Notes under the pieces: generated by a model
Told to the model about the DNA's origin: nothing
Seen by the model: the letters and a program-made list of their open reading frames with translations, nothing else
The model's database searches: none
In this document: positions 42,342 to 50,042 of the stretch, piece after piece
How the letters are laid out: each line of letters starts with the position of its first letter
Numbering within the stretch: position 1 is the first letter of the stretch
Source: an uncultured Pelagibacteraceae bacterium
Lineage (GTDB): Bacteria > Pseudomonadota > Alphaproteobacteria > Pelagibacterales > Pelagibacteraceae
Assembly (NCBI GenBank): GCA_902576395.1
Contig: CACGVB010000003.1
Span: 1 to 64,000 of the forward strand
Direction of reading: 5' to 3'
Length of the DNA stretch: 64,000 bases
Program-made: the position numbers and the translations under genes

Positions 42342-42848
42342 TTATTTATTACAAATACCTATAGAGTCAGGTCCACAAATTTCTCCCATTGTCCAAGTAG
42401 CACCAATTAAATTAGCACCATCGAAATTTGCATTTAAAATATTAGATGAGGTAAAGTTTGCCTCCATTAAATTTGAATTCTGAAAATTTACATCTATAAG
42501 AGTAGAACCTGTAAAATCTACTCTTGTTAAGTTAGCACTTGTAAAATTTGATTGCTCAAAATTTCCACCACCTAAATTTGACTCGTATAAATTAGCTCGT
42601 ATGAAAGATGACTCGGAAAAAGTTCCAAATGTTAAATCTGAATTCATCATTATACTTTTATCAAAATTTACTTGAATAAAACTAGCAAATGAGAGATTAG
42701 AGTTTGGAAGAAAGCTTCCTTGTAAATCCTGCCCATCTGAAAATTTACATTTAGTATAGTCTACTCCATCAGTTATAGGATCATCACATCCAGCATTCGC
42801 ATTACTAGAAAGTATTAAAAAAAATATAATAAAAAAAAGTTTTTTCAT
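42342..42848 (-). CDS. Secreted pentapeptide-repeat protein
   Basis: A 168-residue protein with an N-terminal signal peptide (hydrophobic stretch ending SSNANA, before GCDDP). About eighteen tandem pentapeptides follow, of the A(N/D)LxX type with Phe or Leu at the centre (SNLSFASFIQVNF through NLMEANFTSSNILNANFDGANL). Such repeats fold as a right-handed quadrilateral beta-helix. Four cysteines, two before and two after the helix (ICGPDSIGIC), could form capping disulfides in the periplasm. The NAGC around the cleavage site is only a weak lipobox. Function unknown. It overlaps the AzlD gene by four bases. Confidence 0.85.
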   Translation of the reverse strand: MKKLFFIIFFLILSSNANAGCDDPITDGVDYTKCKFSDGQDLQGSFLPNSNLSFASFIQVNFDKSIMMNSDLTFGTFSESSFIRANLYESNLGGGNFEQSNFTSANLTRVDFTGSTLIDVNFQNSNLMEANFTSSNILNANFDGANLIGATWTMGEICGPDSIGICNK

Positions 42849-43171
42849 ACCGCAAAACTGTTTAATGCAGCTAAAATTATAGCAGATAATATGGTCGGAT
42901 AAACTAAATTTCTTTTAGTGACATAAAAAATTAATATTGATAATAAAATGACAATTATCCTTAAAATATAGTGCACATCTGAAAGATCTCCTGACGGAAA
43001 AATTAACATTCTTGAAATTAAAGCTGCAAGAGTTGAATATGCCACACAATTAAACCATTTGTAAATTTTAGATGTCTCTCCTATTTTTTCTGATGTTAAT
43101 GCTCCGAGAAATCTTGAGATATAAGTTGCAAGAGAAGTTACTAAAATTGCTAAAACAATATTAGCTGTCAT
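42845..43171 (-). CDS. azlD: AzlD family branched-chain amino acid export subunit
   Basis: A 108-residue protein with three to four hydrophobic segments and the AzlD pattern: IVLAILVTSLATYISRFLG at the start, then a middle segment ending LISRMLIFPSGD. AzlD works with the larger AzlC to export branched-chain amino acids or related compounds. It overlaps the azlC gene by 11 bases and the pentapeptide-repeat gene by four bases, so the set is translationally coupled. Confidence 0.88.
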   Translation of the reverse strand: MTANIVLAILVTSLATYISRFLGALTSEKIGETSKIYKWFNCVAYSTLAALISRMLIFPSGDLSDVHYILRIIVILLSILIFYVTKRNLVYPTILSAIILAALNSFAV

Positions 43172-43865
43172 AAACCTCTCCTATAAAGTAAGCAATTGAA
43201 CCAGCTACCAACCCACCAAGCAAAACACTCCATTCTGGTGAAAAAAAATAAAAAATTGGACCCAAAATTGCACCCAAGATAATTGCAGAGGAAAGTTGTA
43301 TAGTTTTCATAACTCCTATCATTGCACACATAAAATAAATTGGATTTACTATAGCAAGTCCAATTATCATATCTTTGCTTAAAAAGTCGGCAGCATAAAA
43401 TCCTAATACTGTTGAAAAAATGGCAATTAGCCAAGTGGCTGTTCCTATACCAATCCAAAAATCTATTCTATATTTCCTATCAATTTCCTCATAATTACTT
43501 TTTAAAATCAACCACGACGAAACAGCTACAAAGTGACAAGATATATAATATTTCCATCTAGGTTGACTATCATGTTTAAGTAATGGCATAATTGAAACCG
43601 TCATTGGAAATAGTCTAGAATTTACCAACCATACTGCTAAAAAAATATTTACAAGTGAAGCGCCAATAAGCATTGACTCTGCCATAACTAATGATCCTGG
43701 AAGAGCATAAGTTAAAAATGTTGAGAAAATACTTTCTTGTATATTAAACCCTAAATTTTTTAATAAGGCACCTATAGCAATGAAACTAGCTCCTAATGCG
43801 ATTGCTGGACTATCAAATTTTTTTGAGCAGACTATTCCTTTGATAAAATATTTTAGGTTTATCAT
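43161..43865 (-). CDS. azlC: AzlC family branched-chain amino acid export subunit
   Basis: A 234-residue membrane protein with about six hydrophobic segments. It has the AzlC features SFIAIGALLKNLGF, GSLVMAESML, NSRLFPMTVSIMPLL, and the C-terminal SPEWSVLLGGLVAGSIAYFIGE. It forms an exporter with AzlD. It overlaps the LivF-like gene of import system 2 by one base, so import and export genes lie in one transcription unit. Confidence 0.9.
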   Translation of the reverse strand: MINLKYFIKGIVCSKKFDSPAIALGASFIAIGALLKNLGFNIQESIFSTFLTYALPGSLVMAESMLIGASLVNIFLAVWLVNSRLFPMTVSIMPLLKHDSQPRWKYYISCHFVAVSSWLILKSNYEEIDRKYRIDFWIGIGTATWLIAIFSTVLGFYAADFLSKDMIIGLAIVNPIYFMCAMIGVMKTIQLSSAIILGAILGPIFYFFSPEWSVLLGGLVAGSIAYFIGEVYDS

Positions 43866-44650
43866 TAACCGCCTAAGAATAGACGGCCGACATCTGGATT
43901 ATTTAAAAGATCATCTCCTTTACCTGCAATAGCTGTTTCTCCTGAAACTAAAACATAGCCAATATCAGCAAACTCTAAACCTTTTTTTGCATTCTGCTCA
44001 ACTAATATAATTGTTTTTTTTTCATTTTTTTGAAGATCGTCTAAAATCTCAAAAACCATTTGAATATATCTAGGCTCAAGCCCAATTGATGGTTCATCAA
44101 CAAGTAAAATAGAAGGTTTCATTACTAGGGCTCGAGAAATTTCTAAAAGTCTTCTTTCTCCACCCGACAATACTTTTGCAGGTTGATTTCTTCTGTTTCT
44201 TAATCTTTCATATTTTTGAAGAACTCTCTCTGCTTCTTCAAAAGATTCTTCTGTTTTATCTTTAATGTATCCACCCATTAAAAGATTTTCCTCTACAGTC
44301 ATATCTGGAAAAACCGAATTATCTTGTAGAATATACGCTATGCCCTCAGATTTTAGTTTTTCTGCGGGACTGAGGTTAGTTATTTCTTTTCCATCAATTT
44401 CTATTTTTCCTGAAAAGATATTTGTAAAACCATATATTGAATGAAGTATAGTTGATTTTCCTGCACCGTTTGGACCAATCAAACAAAGAGATTGTGCTTT
44501 ACTTACAAATAAATCAAAATTGTGTAGTATTTCCATCTTACCATAACCAGCTGATAAACCTTTGATAGTTAGGTGAACATTTTCAGATGATAGTTTTTTT
44601 AAATCCTCTGCTACAGGAGCTTTACCAAGAACTTCGTATTGATTTGCCAT
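43865..44650 (-). CDS. livF: HAAT ABC transporter ATPase LivF, system 2
   Basis: A 261-residue LivF-type ATPase: Walker A GPNGAGKST, signature LSGGERRLLEISRAL, Walker B ILLVDEPSIGL and VEQNAKKGLEFADIGYVL. It carries an N-terminal extension of about 28 residues (up to NVHLTIKGLSAGYG) not present in the system 1 LivF. It overlaps livG by one base upstream and azlC by one base downstream. Confidence 0.93.
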   Translation of the reverse strand: MANQYEVLGKAPVAEDLKKLSSENVHLTIKGLSAGYGKMEILHNFDLFVSKAQSLCLIGPNGAGKSTILHSIYGFTNIFSGKIEIDGKEITNLSPAEKLKSEGIAYILQDNSVFPDMTVEENLLMGGYIKDKTEESFEEAERVLQKYERLRNRRNQPAKVLSGGERRLLEISRALVMKPSILLVDEPSIGLEPRYIQMVFEILDDLQKNEKKTIILVEQNAKKGLEFADIGYVLVSGETAIAGKGDDLLNNPDVGRLFLGG

Positions 44651-45390
44651 TATTGAGCTCCTAAATACGCGTCAATCACACGCTTATCATTTTTAATTTC
44701 ATCAGGTGTTCCATTTGCAAGCATTTTTCCATGCGCAAGACAAAAGATACTTTCAGCTAATTGCATTATTACTCTCATATTGTGTTCAATAACAAGTAGA
44801 GTAATTCCAAAATCTTGATTTACTTTTATCAATCTATCAATAATTCCATTTATTAATGTAGGATTGATACCTGCAGTTGGTTCGTCCAGTAATAACATCT
44901 CAGGCTCATTCATTAATGCCATTGCTAATTCTAATAATTTCTGCTGACCAAATGATAAATCTCCAGCTCTTAATTTTCTTTTTTGGTATAATCCAACAAA
45001 ATTTAATAAATTTTCAGCTTTTTCTGCAAGGTTTTGTGGTATCTGGGAAAATATAGAAACTAAACTTTCATCGCTTGCTTTGTGACTTATAAGCATATTA
45101 TCTACGCAATTCAATTTTCCATAAATTCTTGTTTGCTGGAAAGTTCTAAGCAAACCAAGTTTAGCTATTACTGGAACTGGTAATTCAGATACTTCTTTAC
45201 CATTAAATTTAATTGATCCTTGGTCAATAGGATACGTTCCAACTATAGAATTAAACAAAGTAGTTTTTCCAGATCCATTTGGCCCAATTAAACCTACGAT
45301 TTTTCCTTTTTCAACTGACATAGATATATCAACATTGGCTTTAACCCCACCAAATGACTTACTGACATTGCTTACCTCTAAAATACTCAT
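44650..45390 (-). CDS. livG: HAAT ABC transporter ATPase LivG, system 2
   Basis: A 246-residue LivG-type ATPase with Walker A GPNGSGKTT, LLRTFQQTRIYGKLNCVDNM, signature LSFGQQKLLELAMAL (Phe for the usual Gly in LSGG), Walker B MLLLDEPTAGI and the IEHNMRVIMQLAESIFCL ending. It overlaps livM of system 2 by four bases. It pairs with the LivF encoded next to it. Confidence 0.93.
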   Translation of the reverse strand: MSILEVSNVSKSFGGVKANVDISMSVEKGKIVGLIGPNGSGKTTLFNSIVGTYPIDQGSIKFNGKEVSELPVPVIAKLGLLRTFQQTRIYGKLNCVDNMLISHKASDESLVSIFSQIPQNLAEKAENLLNFVGLYQKRKLRAGDLSFGQQKLLELAMALMNEPEMLLLDEPTAGINPTLINGIIDRLIKVNQDFGITLLVIEHNMRVIMQLAESIFCLAHGKMLANGTPDEIKNDKRVIDAYLGAQ

Positions 45391-46436
45391 TTAAGTGTAA
45401 CCTGTGCTTTCCGATCTGCTTCATCTACAACTTCACCAAATCGCTCTGGGTATTTTTCTCTCAACCAACCCATAATCCCCTCTGGGAAATAAATTACAAT
45501 TACAACAATCAAAACTCCAAGAGCAACATATTGCCAACCTAAGAAAAAAGTCCAGAAACCTTCTTTAAATATATGAAACAATGTTGCTCCAATTACTGGT
45601 CCCCACAAGGTTCCTTTTCCTCCTAGTATAGCCATCAAGACCATGAATACTCCCATTTCTCTTCCATCAAATGCTACATCGGTTGAGTCTATATATCCAA
45701 CTAGTCCGCCCATGATACCTCCGGCCAATCCACAGAAAAATGCAGAGATCATCCAACCAATAATTTTATATTTCATTGTTTGAATACCCATCGCTTCAGC
45801 CTTATCTTCGTTATCTCTAATTGCATTAAGAACAAGTTTAAATCTTGTTGAGTAAATTGCTTTAACTGCAAGAAATGTGAATACCAAAACTATAAAACTG
45901 CAAAAGTAGAAAAACTCACCTCTTGCTTCTAACCTATCGACATTAGGAAATGGAGGTGTTGTAAAACCTTGTCCTGCTCCAATGATTTCTATTCCACCAG
46001 AAATTTCTCCAGCTGCAACCCCTAAACCTAATGTGCAAATTGCAAAGTAATGTCCTCTTAAACCTAAAATTGAATAACCAATTAAACCTGCAATAATTGC
46101 TGGAACTACTGCCGCAACTGCCAAACCAACTGCAAACCCTTGAAAAAATTGAGCAGGGGTATGAACAAAAGTTTTTTCTCCACCACCCTCAGTCCACTCT
46201 CCTAAAGGAAAAAACATTCCTACTTGAACTGAGGCACATAAATACATTCCCAGTCCATAAAATAAAATATTTCCAAAAGTATTATAACCCATTTCACCGC
46301 CTTGAACGTTCCAAGTGATAGCTAGAATTATTAATATACAAAGGATTGATAATTGAACTTTAAATGCTGGAAAAATAAAAGGTGCGGCAATACCAAATAT
46401 TAAAATAGCACCATATAAAATAATATTTTTGTTCAT
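45387..46436 (-). CDS. livM: HAAT ABC transporter permease LivM, system 2
   Basis: A 349-residue permease with LivM signatures LRGHYFAICTLGLGVAAGEI, the coupling loop LNAIRDNEDKAEAMGIQTMKYK, and GGKGTLWGPVIGATLFHIFKEGFW. About nine hydrophobic segments are present, with an extracytoplasmic loop around residues 70-90 (GEWTEGGGEKTFVHTP). It is 107 residues shorter than its system 1 counterpart. It overlaps livH by one base. Confidence 0.92.
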   Translation of the reverse strand: MNKNIILYGAILIFGIAAPFIFPAFKVQLSILCILIILAITWNVQGGEMGYNTFGNILFYGLGMYLCASVQVGMFFPLGEWTEGGGEKTFVHTPAQFFQGFAVGLAVAAVVPAIIAGLIGYSILGLRGHYFAICTLGLGVAAGEISGGIEIIGAGQGFTTPPFPNVDRLEARGEFFYFCSFIVLVFTFLAVKAIYSTRFKLVLNAIRDNEDKAEAMGIQTMKYKIIGWMISAFFCGLAGGIMGGLVGYIDSTDVAFDGREMGVFMVLMAILGGKGTLWGPVIGATLFHIFKEGFWTFFLGWQYVALGVLIVVIVIYFPEGIMGWLREKYPERFGEVVDEADRKAQVTLK

Positions 46437-47329
46437 TATTTTAGATATTCTCTTTTTCTTGAAAGTTTAAATCTTCTATAAACAAGTATTAAAACCAATA
46501 GTAAAAATACTGATCCAATTCTAAATTCTGTTCCTAAAATATAATCTGCAAACTCCTCAAATACACCCAGTCCCATACCTGACATTGCAACACCAGGTAA
46601 ATTTCCAAGTCCAGCAACAATTACAATCATAAAGGATCTAATTGTGTAAGGTAAGCCCATATAAGGGTGTATAGTAAATGTAATAGAAATAAGTGCTCCA
46701 GCTACTCCACAAAGAGCAGCATTTATTCCAAAAGTTGCTGCATAAACTTTTTCAGTATCTACGCCTAATATTTTTGCTGCTCTAGCATTTTGAGCTGTAG
46801 CTCTAATAGCCCTTCCAAGCTTTGATTTTTTCATATAAATCACAAGTCCGATAGCAAAAACAATACTTATAAATGCTGAAAAAATCTTTGAATTTGGTAA
46901 TGTAACTGAATTATCAAACAACATCGTTGTTCCATATCCAGAGTTTGCAAGAACTACATCTGCACCAAATGCAAAATTCATTAATTGCATAAATAAAATG
47001 CTTATTCCAAACGTCGCTAAAATCGAAATGAATAAGTCTCTATCAACAACTTTGTTAATAACTAATTTGTAAATAATAACTCCAACAAAATACATTATTA
47101 TTGGCGAAACTATTACTCCCCACGCGGGATGAATTCCATACAAATACATAAAGTATGCAATGTATCCTCCTAATATAACTAAATCACCTTGAGCAATGTT
47201 AATAATATTCATAACTCCCCACTGGAGAGCCATTCCGTAGGCGATTAAAGCAAATAAAACTCCAAGTAACAAACCATCTAGCACAGCTTGTAAAGTTAAC
47301 ATCGGAACTTGGAAAATTAAAAAATCCAT
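46436..47329 (-). CDS. livH: HAAT ABC transporter permease LivH, system 2
   Basis: A 297-residue permease. The N-terminus LDGLLLGVLFALIAYGMALQ is followed by the LivH-typical NIINIAQGDLVILGGY, the loop IRATAQNARAAKILGVDTEKVY, and VIVAGLGNLPGVAMSGMGLG. It follows the binding-protein gene after a spacer with a terminator, so its transcription depends on partial read-through or an internal promoter. It joins LivM at 45387 to form the pore of system 2. Confidence 0.93.
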   Translation of the reverse strand: MDFLIFQVPMLTLQAVLDGLLLGVLFALIAYGMALQWGVMNIINIAQGDLVILGGYIAYFMYLYGIHPAWGVIVSPIIMYFVGVIIYKLVINKVVDRDLFISILATFGISILFMQLMNFAFGADVVLANSGYGTTMLFDNSVTLPNSKIFSAFISIVFAIGLVIYMKKSKLGRAIRATAQNARAAKILGVDTEKVYAATFGINAALCGVAGALISITFTIHPYMGLPYTIRSFMIVIVAGLGNLPGVAMSGMGLGVFEEFADYILGTEFRIGSVFLLLVLILVYRRFKLSRKREYLK

Positions 47330-47348
47330 AATTTTCTAAATGCTATAT

Positions 47349-47377
47349 AAAAAAAAGCCCCCTATTACTAGGGGGCT
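47349..47377 (-). terminator. Intrinsic terminator/attenuator between binding-protein gene 2 and livH
   Basis: Read on the minus strand, AGCCCCCTA and TAGGGGGCT form a 9-base stem with loop GTAA, followed by a run of eight T residues. It lies between the stop of the binding-protein gene (47392) and the start of livH (47329). Partial termination here would keep the binding protein in excess over the membrane components. Confidence 0.92.
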
Positions 47378-47391
47378 AACATTATTTTTAA

Positions 47392-48630
47392 TTATCTTTC
47401 AGACCACTTAGGAATTGGGTGAATTAATTCTGCTGAAGCCCATTTTAATGGAGCTACAACTTTATTTTCACATTTTCCTGCATCGTCACACATAACTTGG
47501 AACAATACCATTGGTTTGTCAACATTTTGACCACCTTCTGCAAATTTGATATTTCCATAGAATGTTTGCATATTAGTATCAGCAAGAGCATCTCTTACTT
47601 TCTTTTGATCAAAAGAATTTGCTCTTTCAAATGCATCTTTAAAAACTAACAAAGCAGCTGAAGACTCTGCTGATTGATATGGCGGATCATAACCAAATAA
47701 TTTTTCAAAGTCTGCAGCGTATGTCATGCCATCTTTGAAGAAATCATCTTTATAAGTTAATGTTTTATGCCATTGAGATGCACATAAAGCGTACTGTGAG
47801 TTCTTACCATGTTGCTTAGATAATTTAGCAGCATCACAGTGTGTCATTGCTAACATTGGAACGTCAACTTTCATTTCAGCAATTTGTCTAATAGCTGTTA
47901 ATGCACCTTTTGTGTGTCCAGATACAACTAAAACATCTGGTTTAACAGCTTTAACTTTTGCTAAAGTTGCAGCCATGTCGTTTAGCTCTTTTGGAAGTTT
48001 ATCATCGATTATAATTTTAGATCCAGTTCTCTCTGCAGCATCTAAAATACCTAATCTAACGTCTTGTGAGAATGCATCTTGCTCAAAAGCTTGTGCTATT
48101 CTTACACCTTTTCCACCGTTTAACTCCACAGCTGTTTCAATCGCAACATCTAAATATAAGTTCGCTGGCGCAAGCACTGCGAATAAATATTTATAACCTT
48201 TTGTAAACAAAGATCTTGATGCACCATTAGCCTCAACCATTGGAACACCGTACTTCTCTGTAACAGGTGCAATTGCTTTCGTTAAACCTGAACTATAAGG
48301 TCCAAGCATAAACTCAACACCATCTTGTGAAATTAATCTTTCTGCAAGTTGCGCTGCTCTTTTAGGATTTGACTCATCATCATAATAGATAATATCAAAC
48401 TTATAAGTTTTTCCTCCAACTTTAATACCACCCATGTCGTTAATTCTATCAACGGCCATATTGTAACCATTTTGAGTATGAACTCCATTAGATGAATATT
48501 TTCCAGTTAAAGAAATTGCAGCACCTAAAATAATTTTATCTCCAACAACTTTTGCTAAAGAAACAACTGAAGTTGAGAATAAAATAGCTATTGCAGAAAC
48601 AAATGTAATTATAATGTTTTTAATTTTCAT
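47392..48630 (-). CDS. livK: HAAT-type ABC substrate-binding protein 2 (amino acid or amide)
   Basis: A 412-residue Peripla_BP_6 protein. It has a signal peptide of about 26 residues (ending VVSLA) and the two-lobed family pattern: ILGAAISLTGKYSSNGVHTQNGYNMAVDRIND, FMLGPYSSGLTKAIAPVTEKYGVP and the later AESSAALLVFKDAFERA. It feeds the system 2 permease encoded downstream. Four cysteines after residue 260 may form disulfides. The ligand cannot be deduced; amino acids, amides and urea are all handled by this family. It has a strong ribosome site (AGGAG, four bases before ATG). Confidence 0.92.
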   Translation of the reverse strand: MKIKNIIITFVSAIAILFSTSVVSLAKVVGDKIILGAAISLTGKYSSNGVHTQNGYNMAVDRINDMGGIKVGGKTYKFDIIYYDDESNPKRAAQLAERLISQDGVEFMLGPYSSGLTKAIAPVTEKYGVPMVEANGASRSLFTKGYKYLFAVLAPANLYLDVAIETAVELNGGKGVRIAQAFEQDAFSQDVRLGILDAAERTGSKIIIDDKLPKELNDMAATLAKVKAVKPDVLVVSGHTKGALTAIRQIAEMKVDVPMLAMTHCDAAKLSKQHGKNSQYALCASQWHKTLTYKDDFFKDGMTYAADFEKLFGYDPPYQSAESSAALLVFKDAFERANSFDQKKVRDALADTNMQTFYGNIKFAEGGQNVDKPMVLFQVMCDDAGKCENKVVAPLKWASAELIHPIPKWSER

Positions 48631-48669
48631 TTATCTCCTCTTTATTATTAATTAATTAATTTAAACCTT

Positions 48670-48698
48670 ATTAAACTAAGAAATTAATTTTTTTGCAA
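48670..48698 (-). promoter_or_regulatory. Candidate sigma-70 promoter for binding-protein gene 2
   Basis: On the minus strand, TTGCAA (48693-48698) and TTTAAT (48670-48675) are separated by 17 bases. This predicts a start near 48663 and a leader of about 33 bases containing a TTAATTAATTAA-like run and the AGGAG ribosome site. A similar TTAATTAATTAA run precedes the binding-protein gene at 12422. Confidence 0.42.
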
Positions 48699-48722
48699 GT
48701 AACAGTAGTATCGCATTAAAGA

Positions 48723-49337
48723 CTAATATTGTTGCATAAATGCAATTATTGCTGCAATTACAATTAAAACGCACGCAGAAATTGTGTTTATTATCTTTGC
48801 GTTAGCTTTAACCCAGGTAATCATTTTATTTGCTAGAATGGCGTAACCGATTAAAGATAAAAAATCTAAAATTACATATGTAGTTATTAAAATAATAAAT
48901 TGAGCAATATAATTAGAGTTAAAATCAATGAATTGTGGAAAAATAAAAGGAAAAAACATCCAAGCTTTAGGGCTTGTTCCAGCAACTAAAAAACCATCTT
49001 TATAAAAAGATAAAAAAGTTTTTTCTGAGTTTTTATCAGAGCTTATACTTTTTGGTCGAGATTTATAAATATCATAAGCAAGATATAGAATATAAATTAT
49101 TCCTATCCACTTAATTGTATTAAGCAACTTAAGATTATCCGAAATAAATGAGCCAATAACAAATATAACAAGAGTTGCTTGAATAATATTTGCAGTAACA
49201 TCTCCTAATGCTGTCCATACACATTTCTTAACTCCATAACTCATTGAATATGAAATGATTACGATCCTTGGTGTTCCAGGAGTAATAAACATAAAGAGAA
49301 TAATTTGTAGAAAAAGGAAATAGTTTAATGGGAGCAT
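48723..49337 (-). CDS. LysE/RhtB family exporter
   Basis: A 204-residue protein with about six transmembrane segments and the RhtB/LysE pattern: FITPGTPRIVIISYSMSYGVKK (usual form TPGPN), GDVTANIIQATLV, and GFLVAGTSPKAWMFFPFIFPQF. The family exports homoserine, threonine or other amino acids. It lies upstream of the system 2 binding-protein gene in the same orientation, separated by 92 bases that hold a promoter. Its 5' region has unusual inverted repeats. Confidence 0.88.
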   Translation of the reverse strand: MLPLNYFLFLQIILFMFITPGTPRIVIISYSMSYGVKKCVWTALGDVTANIIQATLVIFVIGSFISDNLKLLNTIKWIGIIYILYLAYDIYKSRPKSISSDKNSEKTFLSFYKDGFLVAGTSPKAWMFFPFIFPQFIDFNSNYIAQFIILITTYVILDFLSLIGYAILANKMITWVKANAKIINTISACVLIVIAAIIAFMQQY

Positions 49338-49391
49338 TTTAGGATAGTCCTAAAAAACCGGGAGCTAAAGATGGCTAGATAGGACTATCTA
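49337..49391. promoter_or_regulatory. Paired inverted repeats upstream of the RhtB-type exporter
   Basis: TTTTAGGA-TAG-TCCTAAAA is a short hairpin at about 49337-49355. AGATAG-GA-CTATCT is a second one at 49378-49391. In addition GATAGTCCTA (49343-49352) is exactly complementary to TAGGACTATC (49380-49389), so the two halves can pair with each other over a 27-base spacer. This could be a tandem operator or an RNA switch between alternative structures for the exporter gene. The remaining 120-base gap up to 49457 shows nothing else I can recognise. Confidence 0.4.
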
Positions 49392-49457
49392 AAAGTGATA
49401 ATATCATAGGCATTAAAATTTGCATTAAAATTTATTTAAAGTTTTGCTGAAAAATCT

Positions 49458-49757
49458 ATGAAAAAAAGTCACAGGCCTACAACCAAAGTCAAAAATCCTG
49501 AGCCAAAACCAGGAAGTCCAGACTGGGTTATCTGGGCAGCTTGGGCTGATAGAATAACATTTGAGGAGATAGAAAAAAAAACAGGCAAAACTGAATCTGA
49601 TGTAATTAAGATAATGAGAAGAAGTCTTAAACCTTCATCTTTTAGGTTATGGAGAAAAAGAGTAAATTCACAAAGTATTAAACATAGAAAAAAATTTGAA
49701 TATTCAAGAAAACAAATAAGAGTAAAAATTAAGAAAAATGAAATTCTTAACTGGTAA
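49458..49757 (+). CDS. TIGR03643/DUF2805 family small protein
   Basis: A 99-residue basic protein with the family core PDWVIWAAWADRITFEEIEKKTG followed by VIKIMRRSLKPSSFRLWRKRV. The first part looks like a helix-turn-helix (ITFEEIEKKTGKTESDVIKIM), which would suit nucleic acid binding, but no function is known to me. N- and C-terminal tails are lysine/arginine-rich. It precedes a glutaredoxin gene by 28 bases in the same orientation. Confidence 0.82.
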   Translation: MKKSHRPTTKVKNPEPKPGSPDWVIWAAWADRITFEEIEKKTGKTESDVIKIMRRSLKPSSFRLWRKRVNSQSIKHRKKFEYSRKQIRVKIKKNEILNW

Positions 49758-49785
49758 ATTATAAAAATATAATTATATCTTTAGT

Positions 49786-50040
49786 ATGAAAAATATTACC
49801 ATGTATTCAGGCCCAATGTGTGCTTTTTGTGATGCAGCAAAAAGGTTGCTGAATAGAAATAATCTTGAATACAAAGTTATTGATGTATCTACAGGTCCTG
49901 AGATTAGAGATGAAATGATACAAAAAGCTAATGGAAGAAGAACAATACCTCAAATTTTTTTTAATGATGAACATATTGGTGGTTATCAAGAACTTAGAGA
50001 TTTAGAAAAAAATGGTACGCTAGAAGCATCGCTAAAATAA
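49786..50040 (+). CDS. grxC: Glutaredoxin 3-type dithiol glutaredoxin
   Basis: An 84-residue thioredoxin-fold protein with the active-site dithiol C-A-F-C (Cys12, Cys15), the cis-proline segment RRTIPQIFFNDEHIGG, and the ending YQELRDLEKNGTLEASL. It reduces disulfides and protein-glutathione mixed disulfides in the cytoplasm using glutathione. Its 3' end converges on the DUF1479 gene with a gap of two bases, so no terminator separates them. Confidence 0.94.
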   Translation: MKNITMYSGPMCAFCDAAKRLLNRNNLEYKVIDVSTGPEIRDEMIQKANGRRTIPQIFFNDEHIGGYQELRDLEKNGTLEASLK

Positions 50041-50042
50041 AT

